A stretch of 64,000 nt of DNA from Bacteroidota bacterium (lineage in GTDB: Bacteria; Bacteroidota; Bacteroidia; Chitinophagales; Chitinophagaceae), in the NCBI GenBank assembly GCA_018267965.1, contig JAFDXK010000005.1, positions 525,809 to 589,808 of the forward strand, read 5' to 3'. This document shows positions 1 to 8,571 of the stretch, one piece after another. Numbering within the stretch: position 1 is the first letter of the stretch; the number at the start of each line of letters is the position of its first letter. A program made the position numbers and the translations under genes. The notes under the pieces were generated by a model. The model was not told the DNA's origin, did not search any database, and saw nothing but the letters and a program-made list of their open reading frames with translations.

Positions 1-1392
1 AATTACCTCTCTCGAAGCCACTTGTTTGGCAGAACGAGGTATCCAATCTGCAGCATCACCGGCATACAATGCATTGATACTTACCTTGCCATCGCCGGCT
101 ATAGTAGCCAGTTGTATCCTTGAACGCGAAAAATTAAAGTCATTATACAAAAAGCCTAATGAACCTCCGGTATTGATTAAAGCATACGACGAGAATTGCC
201 CGTCATCCTCCTGCGACACCTGCTCTTTTCTGATAAAGGAACGCCATTGCCCGTGTCCGTCTGCATCATACGATAACGCCATAATATCTCCGTAATGATA
301 TTCCCTGACAGTTGATGACATGGTAGGGTAATAAAACGAATACCCCCACCCTTGTGAATAGTTGCGTGAAGTGACAAAATAATCTTCCGCAATCATTACA
401 AAACCTCCATCATTTTTGATGATCAGGTGGCGCATCTTGTAATCATCAAAAGTACGTTTGCTCTTTCTGCCGCCTGCAAATGCCCTCAAATCATCATCAA
501 AAGCCACATATTTAGGTGCTATAAATGCATCTGCTGCAATATCAAAATAGCCTATCAGCACACCTTCGTAATTACCATTCTTTTTATCTGAATAAAAACC
601 ACCTATGCTTATCCTTGATGTTGCTGTATCCATTTTCATATAGATGCCGGAGGCATACAGTGCATTAAGCGGCAATTCGTGCGATGTAAATTTCTTATCT
701 CCTTTAGACATTGTGAGCAGCCAAACCTGGTCGGCATATTCTCTGCTGCCAATGGGTGTATACACAGGCAGGTATAGTTTACCGTCATTATCTATCACAG
801 CATCACCTTCTCTTATCTCATTTTCTGCTACAAAACTGGTATGTGCTTTACCAGCAATGGTCATACTATCAGTAAGCCATGTACAACTCGCATCAAATTT
901 GGTAGCGCGGTCATCCAATTCATACACAGCTATATGCTTCCTGTTTTCTGATACGGCAATACCAAAATAATCTCTGAGTGAGCCAAACAATCGCAATTTG
1001 GTTTCGCCCAATCTTACAGGCCTTTTTATCATTCTGCCTCTTTCATCCAGCAACACACCAAAAAGTGTCACCCTGGCGCCATCTACAGATTGATACAGAA
1101 ACACTATTTTATCCTGATATGCTATGAACTTGGTACTGTAGACCTTGCCATTAATGAAATCTAATACTACAGTTGCAGTCTTTTGCATACTATCGTTATA
1201 GGCATCCAGGTAATAGCCCTGGCTTGAGCCCCGGTATACGTAGTTCAATTCTCCCACCTTGCCTATTACTGCATAAGTACCCGACCTCAGGTCGTAATCC
1301 TCATAAGGAGAATAAAGTATCTCTTGTGCGCGGAGTTGTAATGACGAAATCAAAACAATACAACATAAAACAATCTTTCTGAGCTGTGCCAT
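1..1392 (-). CDS. Exported protein of unknown function, 3' end cut by window edge
   Basis: The minus frame stays open from an ATG at 1392 to the window edge, giving 464 codons with no stop. The first residues (MAQLRKIVLCC followed by a hydrophobic stretch and LRAQE) form a signal peptide. The rest is rich in beta-prone, aromatic and charged segments with no catalytic motif I recognise, and looks like a secreted or cell-surface beta-rich protein. The C-terminus is missing, so a T9SS sorting domain cannot be checked. It starts 16 bp after the small lipoprotein gene at 1409-1636 on the same strand, so the two are probably one transcript. Confidence 0.8.
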   Translation of the reverse strand, partial: MAQLRKIVLCCIVLISSLQLRAQEILYSPYEDYDLRSGTYAVIGKVGELNYVYRGSSQGYYLDAYNDSMQKTATVVLDFINGKVYSTKFIAYQDKIVFLYQSVDGARVTLFGVLLDERGRMIKRPVRLGETKLRLFGSLRDYFGIAVSENRKHIAVYELDDRATKFDASCTWLTDSMTIAGKAHTSFVAENEIREGDAVIDNDGKLYLPVYTPIGSREYADQVWLLTMSKGDKKFTSHELPLNALYASGIYMKMDTATSRISIGGFYSDKKNGNYEGVLIGYFDIAADAFIAPKYVAFDDDLRAFAGGRKSKRTFDDYKMRHLIIKNDGGFVMIAEDYFVTSRNYSQGWGYSFYYPTMSSTVREYHYGDIMALSYDADGHGQWRSFIRKEQVSQEDDGQFSSYALINTGGSLGFLYNDFNFSRSRIQLATIAGDGKVSINALYAGDAADWIPRSAKQVASREVI

Positions 1393-1408
1393 TTTTCAAA
1401 TCTGTATG

Positions 1409-1636
1409 TTAGGGTGCTGTTTTAGTTTTTGCAGCAACTATTGAATCTGTTATCACTTTTACTTCTATCGATTTTCTTCTGTCCAAATCTTCTAATGCCT
1501 GTTTAGAAAGCTCTGCCCTTTTAATTGCCAATATAGAATCTGCCTTTGCTTTTATCTCTGCATTGGTCAACATCTTTTCTTTTGACTTACACGACACAAC
1601 TACAATCAACAATAACAGCCATCCGATTTTTTTCAT
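1409..1636 (-). CDS. Small lipoprotein, 75 aa
   Basis: The N-terminus MKKIGWLLLLIVVVSCKSKEK is a signal peptide with a lipobox ending VVSC, so the mature protein starts at a lipidated Cys about residue 16. The rest is a charged, probably helical segment rich in Lys, Glu and Ala (about residues 22-75). No enzymatic motif is visible. It is the first gene of a likely two-gene minus-strand unit with the large exported protein downstream, whose ATG begins 16 bp after this stop. It may be a partner of that protein, but nothing in the sequence gives a function. Confidence 0.75.
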   Translation of the reverse strand: MKKIGWLLLLIVVVSCKSKEKMLTNAEIKAKADSILAIKRAELSKQALEDLDRRKSIEVKVITDSIVAAKTKTAP

Positions 1637-1765
1637 CCTACAGTCAATATTTATTGCAAAATTACCTGATTACACCTTTCAACGATTAATAGTCAGGCAT
1701 TTATCAAATATTTAAGTCTTACATATCGTTATAACCATAGATTTTGCTGAAATTTACGTAGCAGT

Positions 1766-2422
1766 ATGCGTAGCTGTGTCCTCATTATATTATTAGTTAC
1801 AATACTTATCGGCGGTAAGGAGCATTGCTATGCGCAACAAGGCCCCAATGATACCATTCGGCTCGGTGGCATAGTCATAGGACAGGATACTTTTGCAATG
1901 GTTTATCTGCCCGATGTGTTAAAAACAGATAAACTGCCTCGCTACCTGGCTCGCAGACGCGCCTACATGAACCAGTTAAAATACAACGTCTATAAAGTTT
2001 ACCCCTATGCCATAATAGCTGCAGATGTGTTAAAAGACGTAGATGGCAACCTTGCCAAACTGGAGGATGACCGCAAGAAACGTAAAGAATATCTGAAGAC
2101 CATTGAGAAGGAGTTGAACAAACGTTTTAAGGGAGAACTCGAAAACCTGACCATCACACAGGGGCAAATACTGGTAAGGCTTATAGACCGCCAAACGGGC
2201 AAAAACTGTTACAGCATCATCAAAGAACTGAAAGGCGGCTTCTCAGCTGTAGTGTGGCAATCTGTGGGATTGATATTCGGCAATAACCTGCGCCGCGAAT
2301 ATGACCCCGAAGACCGCGACAAGGATATAGAGGTAATAGTATCCGAGCTGGAAGAGAATGTCTTTTATAAATATAAGTACCAACGTCAGCAGGCGTTGAT
2401 GTATTCTCAAAACAAGAAGTAG
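1766..2422 (+). CDS. DUF4294 family exported protein
   Basis: 218 aa. A signal peptide (about residues 1-23, ending CYAQQ) is followed by a region typical of the Bacteroidota DUF4294 family: a conserved NVYKVYPYA segment, a Lys/Glu-rich helix (KRKEYLKTIEKELNKRFKGE) and a region with LIDRQTG. The family has no established function; the signal peptide indicates a periplasmic or envelope location. It is followed 64 bp later by bshB1 on the same strand. Family assignment is from recalled sequence pattern only. Confidence 0.75.
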   Translation: MRSCVLIILLVTILIGGKEHCYAQQGPNDTIRLGGIVIGQDTFAMVYLPDVLKTDKLPRYLARRRAYMNQLKYNVYKVYPYAIIAADVLKDVDGNLAKLEDDRKKRKEYLKTIEKELNKRFKGELENLTITQGQILVRLIDRQTGKNCYSIIKELKGGFSAVVWQSVGLIFGNNLRREYDPEDRDKDIEVIVSELEENVFYKYKYQRQQALMYSQNKK

Positions 2423-2486
2423 GATTAATCGTGATTTAACTGATTATCCTGTTTACTTTTGCCATCCAATTAATCTGAGGTTCAAA

Positions 2487-3218
2487 ATGAAACTACACAT
2501 CCTTGCCATTGGCGTTCATCCTGATGATATAGAACTGAGTTGTGCAGGTACCATAATTAAACATACCCGTAAGGGGCAAGCTGTTGGTATACTCGACCTC
2601 ACACAGGGCGAGCTTGGCACTCGAGGCTCTGGTCCGCTGAGGTTGGAAGAAGCCCAAAATGCTGCCAAAGTGATGGGCGTGGCTGTACGCGAAAATGCAG
2701 GCATGAGGGATGGTTTCTTTGCTAATGACGAGGCACATCAATTGAAGTTAATTTCATATATCAGAAAATACAGGCCGGAAATTGTAATAGCCAATGCCCT
2801 TGCCGACCGTCACCCTGACCACGGCAGGGCCGGCAAACTGATAGCCGATAGCTGTTTTTATGCCGGTTTGAGGAAAATTGAGACCAGTTTAGACGGGGCT
2901 CAACAGGAGGCATGGAGGCCGAAAAGGGTGTATCACATGATACAAGACAGGCATTACGACCCCAGTATAGTGGTAGATATAACCGACACCCACGAAGCTA
3001 AAATGGAGGCTATAAAGTGCTATAAGAGCCAGTTTCACGACCCGAACTCTACCAAACCGCTTACTTATATATCTAAAGGTGGCTTTCTAGAGGCAATTGA
3101 AGCCCGGGCAGTCCAGTTTGGTAAACACATAGGAGCAAAGTATGCCGAGGGCTTCATTTGTGAGAATATTCCGGGTGTGGCAGACCTTGATATGCTAATA
3201 TTGCCCGAAATGGCTTAA
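2487..3218 (+). CDS. bshB1: Bacillithiol biosynthesis deacetylase BshB1
   Basis: 243 aa, the full length of the LmbE/PIG-L-type zinc deacetylases. The N-terminal metal motif HPDDIE (His11, Asp13, Asp14) and a downstream HPDH are both present, as is the family signature TQGELGTRG. BshB1 removes the acetyl group from GlcNAc-malate to give GlcN-malate, the second step of bacillithiol synthesis in the cytosol. The C-terminal half (KCYKSQFHDP, AVQFGKHIGAKYAEGF) is also characteristic. No bshA or bshC lies in this window, which is usual because the pathway genes are often scattered. Confidence 0.92.
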   Translation: MKLHILAIGVHPDDIELSCAGTIIKHTRKGQAVGILDLTQGELGTRGSGPLRLEEAQNAAKVMGVAVRENAGMRDGFFANDEAHQLKLISYIRKYRPEIVIANALADRHPDHGRAGKLIADSCFYAGLRKIETSLDGAQQEAWRPKRVYHMIQDRHYDPSIVVDITDTHEAKMEAIKCYKSQFHDPNSTKPLTYISKGGFLEAIEARAVQFGKHIGAKYAEGFICENIPGVADLDMLILPEMA

Positions 3219-3244
3219 TCCACAGTCAAAATTTATTTTTAGAT

Positions 3245-3279
3245 TTTGACTTTTTAATTTTGAATTTTTACTACCTTTG
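3245..3279 (+). promoter_or_regulatory. Likely promoter of the rpmB-rpmG operon
   Basis: TTTG at 3245-3248 and TACCTTTG at 3272-3279 match the Bacteroidota -33 (TTTG) and -7 (TAnnTTTG) elements. The spacer is 23 bp, longer than the usual 19. The -7 element lies 20 bp before the rpmB ATG. The region between is T/A-rich. Confidence 0.55.
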
Positions 3280-3299
3280 CAGTCCTAAATTTTAAAAGA

Positions 3300-3536
3300 A
3301 TGGCACGCGTTTGTCAGGTAACAGGCAGAAAACCCGTAACAGGTCACAAAATATCTTTCTCTAACAAGAAGGCAAAACGCCGCTTTCTGCCTAATCTGCA
3401 GACTAAGCGTTTCTTCCTGGCAGAAGAAGACAGGTGGATAACTTTGAAGTTAACTACTGATGCTATCCGTACTATTAACAAAAACGGTTTGCTGACAGTG
3501 GTGAAAGAATTACGTGCCGAAGGCCAAAAAATCTAA
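3300..3536 (+). CDS. rpmB: 50S ribosomal protein L28
   Basis: 78 aa. The start MARVCQVTGRKPVTGHKIS and the downstream KKAKRRFLPNLQTKRFF are diagnostic of bL28, a structural protein of the large ribosomal subunit. Length fits the family. It is the first gene of a tight plus-strand operon with rpmG (32 bp gap) and a DUF4295 gene, the usual order in Bacteroidota. Confidence 0.97.
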   Translation: MARVCQVTGRKPVTGHKISFSNKKAKRRFLPNLQTKRFFLAEEDRWITLKLTTDAIRTINKNGLLTVVKELRAEGQKI

Positions 3537-3568
3537 TTATCAGTAAATAGTTATTAAAGCATTATACA

Positions 3569-3751
3569 ATGGCTAAAAAAGGAAACCGCGTACAGGTAAT
3601 ATTGGAATGCACAGAGCATAAAAACAGCGGTATGCCCGGCACAAGCCGTTATATTACCTCTAAGAACAAGAAAAATACCCCTGAACGTATTGAGTTGAAG
3701 AAATACAACGATATACTGAAAAAGGTAACTTTACACAAAGAAATTAAATAA
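3569..3751 (+). CDS. rpmG: 50S ribosomal protein L33
   Basis: 60 aa, full length for bL33. It has the typical [12 protein letters not shown] segment and [23 protein letters not shown]. The paired CxxC zinc motifs are absent: there is only one Cys, so this is a zinc-independent type. It is the middle gene of the rpmB-rpmG-DUF4295 operon. Confidence 0.96.
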   Translation: MAKKGNRVQVILECTEHKNSGMPGTSRYITSKNKKNTPERIELKKYNDILKKVTLHKEIK

Positions 3752-3770
3752 TTTTAAATACTATTAAGTC

Positions 3771-3941
3771 ATGGCAAAAGCAGCTAAAACCGCGATCAAG
3801 AAAGACCCTAAACTGGCAGCAGAAGCTAAGAATTATACTAAAGTAATTAAAGCGGTACGTAGCCCTAAAACAGGCGCGTATACCTTTAAGGAACAAACTA
3901 TTCACAAAGATAAAGTGAAAGATTTTTTCGCATCTAAATAA
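3771..3941 (+). CDS. DUF4295 family small basic protein, probable ribosome-associated protein
   Basis: 56 aa, starting at ATG 3771, 19 bp after the rpmG stop. It is very basic (MAKAAKTAIKKDPK) and carries the family core KVIKAVRSPKTGAYTFKE. Homologues sit directly after rpmG across Bacteroidota. Size, charge and position all fit a ribosomal component. I recall a report of a protein of this type bound to a Flavobacterium ribosome, but I am not certain of the family name. The hairpin terminator at 4013-4040 closes the operon. Confidence 0.85.
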   Translation: MAKAAKTAIKKDPKLAAEAKNYTKVIKAVRSPKTGAYTFKEQTIHKDKVKDFFASK

Positions 3942-4012
3942 GCAGCCTCTATAGACTAAAGCCGTAGGCCAACTCCTACTTATAGACTTTAGACTTATAA
4001 ACATATTGCAAG

Positions 4013-4040
4013 AAGCCACCCAATGGGTGGCTTTAGTATT
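4013..4040 (+). terminator. Rho-independent terminator of the rpmB operon
   Basis: A 9-bp perfect stem (AAGCCACCC / GGGTGGCTT) with loop AAT is followed by a T-rich tract. It lies 70 bp after the DUF4295 stop. The loop contains an in-frame ATG (4023) that would extend the next gene, but a start inside a terminator loop is unlikely. Confidence 0.8.
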
Positions 4041-4097
4041 TTTATATCGTTTGTATTTACCCCCTGCATTTTATATTTTTCGATACAAACTTTCCGG

Positions 4098-5087
4098 ATG
4101 CGTAGCATATTACCTATAACCATTTTCCTACTCTTCTTATGCAGCTGTGCCGAAGAAAACAAGCCTTATGTTCTAGAAGGCAATAAAATAGACGAACAGG
4201 AACGCAAAGAGATACGCGAACTTCAAAAAGATATTTATGCTGCCCTGCAAAACAAAACACCCGATGTCATCAAACGTATGGTGTGGAAACGCATCAAATA
4301 CGATGACCTGTCTTCTGTTGACACCATAGTAAAATACATTAACCCCAATACCGATTTTAAACTGGCATACCCCGTAGGAGAATTCAGGATACATAACACT
4401 GTAAAGTACAGAACCACTTTCGTAAGCTCTTATTTAGGCTCTAATGAGTTTAAATATCATATCAACCCGTTTACTGAGGATATGTATGTGTACCTGATGG
4501 CTGTACCGGATTCTTCTAACAGCAACCAGGTATTATTATCCTCGGTATTTGCGAAGATCAATAATAAATGGGTTACCGTATACCTGGAAGCAGGGCGGTA
4601 TATGCTGCTGGATAAGATAGCGCCGTTTTTGTACGAAAAATCTATGCTGTACCGCAACGCACAACGCATTTACCCTGCAGCATACTATGCCCGCCTTGCA
4701 AAAGCAACACTAAGGCCAAGTAAGTTTTTCCGCTACAATATGGACAATGAGATACTGACCTATTCTAATGTCACGCTGCAACTCGGAGACTATAACACAC
4801 GCAATGCCAGGCTCATCATGCAGAATAACCTCATCCCCGAAACCGTTACGCTGGTGCCACATGGTGCAGGCAGAAGAATTGTTCCGTCAGTTATTTACAA
4901 CACAACATACAGCAGCCATGATTCTTCATCTGTCATTAAACAAAACAAGCTGCTGCAACAGGAGATAGACAAGAAACTATTTCCTGATATTTTTGACTTA
5001 GGCGATACCCTTCTCTATCGTATCTCTTGCAGCGATGATAAAGTATACGAGATAAAACAAGCAAGCCCTCATCCTATCTATCATTAG
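4098..5087 (+). CDS. Lipoprotein of unknown function, 329 aa
   Basis: I start this gene at ATG 4098 because it gives a clean lipoprotein signal (MRSILPITIFLLFLCSCAEEN, lipobox LCSC), whereas the longer frame begins in the upstream terminator. The mature protein begins with a charged helix (DEQERKEIRELQKDIYAAL) and continues with mixed alpha/beta sequence. No family motif is recognised. It converges with the DUF1361 gene, ending one base before that gene's stop. A periplasmic-facing membrane-anchored protein is the most that can be said. Confidence 0.8.
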   Translation: MRSILPITIFLLFLCSCAEENKPYVLEGNKIDEQERKEIRELQKDIYAALQNKTPDVIKRMVWKRIKYDDLSSVDTIVKYINPNTDFKLAYPVGEFRIHNTVKYRTTFVSSYLGSNEFKYHINPFTEDMYVYLMAVPDSSNSNQVLLSSVFAKINNKWVTVYLEAGRYMLLDKIAPFLYEKSMLYRNAQRIYPAAYYARLAKATLRPSKFFRYNMDNEILTYSNVTLQLGDYNTRNARLIMQNNLIPETVTLVPHGAGRRIVPSVIYNTTYSSHDSSSVIKQNKLLQQEIDKKLFPDIFDLGDTLLYRISCSDDKVYEIKQASPHPIYH

Positions 5088-5717
5088 TTAGCCTGCCGTC
5101 TTCAATCGTTTGATGTAACCATATAACAGGTACATCCATGTGCCGAATAATACTGTTAGCATCCAAACATCCCAATTGCGGAACGGATGTACCACATCGT
5201 AGCTGATATCAGAGAACAAGCCAAAAGGGTCGGCAACCACATCCCAACTGTTCCACCTATCGTACCTGCCCAGGTATATACCATAACCGCACAACAACAT
5301 CAATGCAAAAATCACCGATTTCAGATATTTCGGATTGATGGTGTACGAAAGCCAGTTCTCTATCAAGCCCAGTGAAAGATAACCCAGCACTATCCCGTTG
5401 ATACCTGCTGATAACAGCAGCAACAAATCGAACCAGAGTGGCATATCAGGCCTCGACATCAGGTGAAATAAATCTGTAACTATATACATGGCATTAGGAA
5501 AGAACAACAGCCATAATCCTGCATACATCCATTGTTTCCATCGCCCTTCTGTTTGGTGCAACTTATGGGCGAAATACAAAGGCAGGACGGCGAGAAATAA
5601 ATTCCATGGCAGGAAAGCGAAGGTGATGTGACCTGTAAAAATGATACGCGCAGCCAGCAGGGTTATAAAGAAATAGAACGACGGTGCCATCCATTTATAT
5701 TTATGATAAAATTGCAT
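5088..5717 (-). CDS. DUF1361 family integral membrane protein
   Basis: About 209 aa with six or more hydrophobic segments (for example FYFFITLLAARIIF, FLPWNLFLAVLPLYF, MLLCGYGIYLGRY). The motifs NLFLAVLPL, FFPNAMYIVTD and LGRYDRWNSWDV are typical of DUF1361, a family of unknown function in the inner membrane. An upstream ATG at 5744 would add nine residues and overlap dgkA by 17 bp; I prefer 5717, which leaves a 10-bp gap. Last gene of the minus-strand operon that starts at 8457. Confidence 0.85.
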   Translation of the reverse strand: MQFYHKYKWMAPSFYFFITLLAARIIFTGHITFAFLPWNLFLAVLPLYFAHKLHQTEGRWKQWMYAGLWLLFFPNAMYIVTDLFHLMSRPDMPLWFDLLLLLSAGINGIVLGYLSLGLIENWLSYTINPKYLKSVIFALMLLCGYGIYLGRYDRWNSWDVVADPFGLFSDISYDVVHPFRNWDVWMLTVLFGTWMYLLYGYIKRLKTAG

Positions 5718-5727
5718 AGGGAAAGTT

Positions 5728-6090
5728 TTAAAAGATGAACACAAAAATTCCGGTAACGATAGCTGTAATTGCAGTTATCAATACTGCCGCTGCAGATACG
5801 TCTTTGATGATCTTCACTACCGGGTGATACTGACCTTCAGTAGCCAAATCGCAAAACTTTTCCATAGCCGTATTAAATGCTTCTGCCATCCATACCATAC
5901 CCATTACTACTGCTAATGCTATCCACTCCATAACACTCACGCGGCTTGCAATACCTGATATTATCACAAACAAAGTAGCAGCCAGGTGTATTTTAGCATT
6001 GGGTTCTTTCATCAGTTCCCTGATGCCTTGCAGGGCGTATCCGATGCTACCCATACGTCCCTGCACGCTCATTAATTTTTTCGTTTTCAT
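5728..6090 (-). CDS. dgkA: Diacylglycerol kinase family protein (DgkA-type)
   Basis: 120 aa with three hydrophobic helices. It has the DgkA/UdpK core: EPNAKIHLAATL near residue 30, and MAEAFNTAMEKFCDLATEG, where the Glu of AEAFNTAIE and the following Glu form the active site. Family members phosphorylate diacylglycerol or undecaprenol in the inner membrane with ATP. Which lipid is used here cannot be read from the sequence. It begins 2 bp after the CreD stop, so it is co-transcribed. Confidence 0.9.
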   Translation of the reverse strand: MKTKKLMSVQGRMGSIGYALQGIRELMKEPNAKIHLAATLFVIISGIASRVSVMEWIALAVVMGMVWMAEAFNTAMEKFCDLATEGQYHPVVKIIKDVSAAAVLITAITAIVTGIFVFIF

Positions 6091-6092
6091 AT

Positions 6093-7427
6093 TTACCTGT
6101 TCAATGTTTTACCTGTTCCGTACCAATCAATTTTTCTGGAGTAATACATGATAACCGCCAGTATCAGGAATAAACCTATGCTGCCAAACAACAGTGCATA
6201 ATCTTCCAATTGTATCAAAATGAAAATATAACTGTACAACGCCGCTAATGATACAATGAAGCCCAATGCTACCCTGGCCGTTTTGAATATGCCCCATACA
6301 TAAGCACCGATGAGAGATACCGTTGCCACACTGGCTACTAAGTAAGCAGGATTGAAGCCAGTGTACTCTGAAATAGACAACAACAATGTATAGAATATGC
6401 ACAGCGCAAAACCAACCAACAGGTATTGCAACGGGTGTATTTGTTTCTTCTGCAGTATCTCTAAGAAGAAAAATACTATGAAGGTGAGCGCAATAAACAG
6501 CAATGCATACTTGACACTACGCTCTGTTTTGGCATAGCCATCTGCAAGTTGTATCAGTTTTACACCAAATGCCGATTCGGGCACATTGTGCTTGGTATCA
6601 TCTACCCAGCACTGCGGATAACTACGAGATACCTGGAATATTTTCCAGTGCGCATTAAAACCGTTGTTGTCAATGTTGGCTTGTTTATCCGGCAGATATT
6701 GGCCGTCAAAGGCGGGGTTCTTCCATGTAGATTGCAGGTTCACTTCCGTGGTTTTACCCACCGGCGTAAAATACAACTCTGATGAACCTTTTAATTTGAT
6801 ATTGATGGCAAACGGTATTGTCTTTGTTACATCTACAGCCACATCTGCGCTCAATCCATCACTCACAATATTATTCTGCGGCACACCAGCCTCCATTGCT
6901 TTTGTTGTCGTATCCCATTTGAGTAATACTTCTTCTTCCAACCCCCTTGCGTCATTAATACCTGTTACCAGTTTGCACTCATTCCATAAAATATCTGCAG
7001 GTGGTATATGCAGCTTTTCCAATTGCTGAAAACCGAATGTACCAGCCAAATGCATATCCGATTTGTACAGTGTTACAGTATACAAGCTCCTGTGTCTCAC
7101 CTCGGGCACTACCTTACCATTAATGCTTAGGGTTTCGGGCAAAATGATGAGCCTTGCTCTCGATTCTACCTGTTTACCATCCTGCTGTGCATATATTTTA
7201 TAGGGGACAACCAGCATAGGGCCGGTAACAGTTTGTCCTGAAGCCCATTTACTACTGACTTCTTTTACAACTTCCTGTTGTCGTAATTGCCGTTCCGATA
7301 CCAGGTTAGCTACAAAAGCAGCAGGGATGAGCATGAGCAGAATGAGAAATCCGATGAGAAAACCCTTGATAAGTGTCCTGTTTTTCTCCAGCAGTCCGGG
7401 TTCTTTTTGATAATCTGTAGTTTCCAT
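6093..7427 (-). CDS. creD: CreD-like inner membrane protein
   Basis: 444 aa, the family's usual length. One transmembrane helix near residues 23-45 is followed by a large periplasmic region (to about residue 300) and five closely spaced C-terminal helices. Signatures include the start LIKGFLIGFLILLMLIP, GPMLVVPY and the C-terminal KKQIHPLQYLLVG. CreD is an envelope-integrity protein of unknown biochemical role; in Bacteroidota it is commonly linked to a small winged-helix regulator, as here. An ACTTTG-N5-CAAAGT dyad (7448-7466) sits 21 bp upstream of the start. Confidence 0.92.
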   Translation of the reverse strand: METTDYQKEPGLLEKNRTLIKGFLIGFLILLMLIPAAFVANLVSERQLRQQEVVKEVSSKWASGQTVTGPMLVVPYKIYAQQDGKQVESRARLIILPETLSINGKVVPEVRHRSLYTVTLYKSDMHLAGTFGFQQLEKLHIPPADILWNECKLVTGINDARGLEEEVLLKWDTTTKAMEAGVPQNNIVSDGLSADVAVDVTKTIPFAINIKLKGSSELYFTPVGKTTEVNLQSTWKNPAFDGQYLPDKQANIDNNGFNAHWKIFQVSRSYPQCWVDDTKHNVPESAFGVKLIQLADGYAKTERSVKYALLFIALTFIVFFFLEILQKKQIHPLQYLLVGFALCIFYTLLLSISEYTGFNPAYLVASVATVSLIGAYVWGIFKTARVALGFIVSLAALYSYIFILIQLEDYALLFGSIGLFLILAVIMYYSRKIDWYGTGKTLNR

Positions 7428-7447
7428 TTTATTTTTTATTTAAAAAG

Positions 7448-7466
7448 TACTTTGTATTTCAAAGTA
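7448..7466. promoter_or_regulatory. Operator-like dyad upstream of creD
   Basis: TACTTTG (7448-7454) and CAAAGTA (7460-7466) are perfect inverted 7-mers separated by 5 bp. The same ACTTTG-N5-CAAAGT dyad occurs at 8465-8481, in front of the first gene of this operon. The half-site resembles a -7 promoter element, so a bound regulator would block initiation. Likely ligand: the winged-helix protein encoded at 7484-7783. Confidence 0.6.
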
Positions 7467-7483
7467 TAGTGAGCAAAAAAAAT

Positions 7484-7783
7484 TTAGTTAATGTCGTTGA
7501 TGATTTTTTCAAGTGCTTTCAAATGGCTTTTAAAAGCAACTTCTCCTGCGCGCGTTATAGTGTAGGTGGTATTTGTCTTTTTGCCTATGAAACCTTTGTG
7601 CACTTTGATGTAGTTATTTTCTTCCAGTGTTTTGATGTGTGTGGCAAGGTTACCGTCCGTTACGTCAATCAATCCTTTCAGGTCATTAAAATTCAGACTC
7701 TCGTTTACTATCAATGCACTCATAATGCCAATTCGTATTCGGCTGTCGAAAAGTTTATTTAATTGTTCTATCGCTTTCTTCAT
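7484..7783 (-). CDS. Winged-helix transcriptional regulator (transcriptional regulator of CreD operon)
   Basis: 99 aa, a single winged-helix DNA-binding domain of the MarR/PadR-like HTH_34 type. Recognisable parts are LFDSRIRIGIMSALIVNE (first helices), LNFNDLKGLIDVTDGNLATHIKTLEENNYI (recognition helix) and the wing KGFIGKKTNTTYTITRAGEVAF. No ligand-binding domain is fused. It sits between a membrane-protein gene (17 bp upstream) and creD (56 bp downstream). Two identical dyads flank the gene, which suggests it represses both its own operon and creD. Confidence 0.88.
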   Translation of the reverse strand: MKKAIEQLNKLFDSRIRIGIMSALIVNESLNFNDLKGLIDVTDGNLATHIKTLEENNYIKVHKGFIGKKTNTTYTITRAGEVAFKSHLKALEKIINDIN

Positions 7784-7800
7784 GCTATTGTAGCTTAACC

Positions 7801-8457
7801 TTATGCCTTATCATACTTGCGCCACATGATAATGCCGTACAAGATATGCAATATGCCAAAACCTATCGTCCACAACAACAAACCGTATCCCCTGACAAAT
7901 AAGGACACACAACCCAGTGCCACCTCCAGCATACCCAGGTATTTGATATCTGAACGGGTGTATTTACTGCCATTAATTAAACCTAAACCATAAAAGGCAA
8001 GGCAGATGGCAGGTATATATAATTCCAATCCTTCTATCAAAAAAGCCGTAGCAAATACCCCACCTGCAAGCAGTGGTATCAATAACTCTGCCACCATTTT
8101 TTTCGATGCATTGTTCCAGATAGTAGCACCTTCTTTTTTTGCTTTCTTCCAGGTAAAGTAGACGCCACCCGCAAGTGCCACAAACAATACTCCCAATGCA
8201 AGCCATACAAAATTCATCACTACCTGTCTGTATTCCGGTGCTGTCTTATCTATGCTTACCGTTTGGTGATAATAATCCCTGTAGCTATCATGCAATTGCA
8301 ACAACATAGCCCTGGCCGCTAATGCACCAGCCAATGCCGTGCACCCTGCCCATACACCACTCCACCCGCTAAGCGACAGGAACCTGCTGGAGCGTTCCAT
8401 GATACCATGTATATCTTTCAGTGTTTGTAAAGAAATATTCTTTTCTTCCTGTTGCAT
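7801..8457 (-). CDS. Integral membrane protein, first gene of creD operon
   Basis: 218 aa from ATG 8457 (MQQEEKNISLQTLKDIHGIMERSSRFLSLSGWSGVWAG). About six transmembrane segments follow: near residues 27-45, 75-98, 125-140, 145-160, 175-190 and 195-210. No enzyme motif is seen. Homologues with this Trp/Gly-rich first helix are commonly encoded next to small winged-helix regulators and CreD in Bacteroidota. An ATG at 8466 would add three residues, but it would overlap the dyad at 8465-8481, so I use 8457. Confidence 0.8.
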   Translation of the reverse strand: MQQEEKNISLQTLKDIHGIMERSSRFLSLSGWSGVWAGCTALAGALAARAMLLQLHDSYRDYYHQTVSIDKTAPEYRQVVMNFVWLALGVLFVALAGGVYFTWKKAKKEGATIWNNASKKMVAELLIPLLAGGVFATAFLIEGLELYIPAICLAFYGLGLINGSKYTRSDIKYLGMLEVALGCVSLFVRGYGLLLWTIGFGILHILYGIIMWRKYDKA

Positions 8458-8464
8458 AAAAAGC

Positions 8465-8481
8465 ACTTTGAATTACAAAGT
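8465..8481. promoter_or_regulatory. Operator-like dyad upstream of the creD operon
   Basis: ACTTTG (8465-8470), spacer AATTA, then CAAAGT (8476-8481): the same dyad as at 7448-7466, 8 bp before the first gene's ATG. Two copies of one dyad in front of two start points of the same gene set is good evidence for a shared regulator. Confidence 0.6.
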
Positions 8482-8571
8482 AATGGTACATTTAATAAGA
8501 AAACAATACCCGTATGCTAAAAATTTGTAAAAAGATTATTCTTTAACTTTAGTATCTCAATCTTCGGGCTT

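Noticed and set aside
4023..4097. In-frame ATG at 4023 giving a longer lipoprotein start
   Set aside because: It begins inside the loop of the rpmB operon terminator, and the ATG at 4098 yields a proper lipobox.
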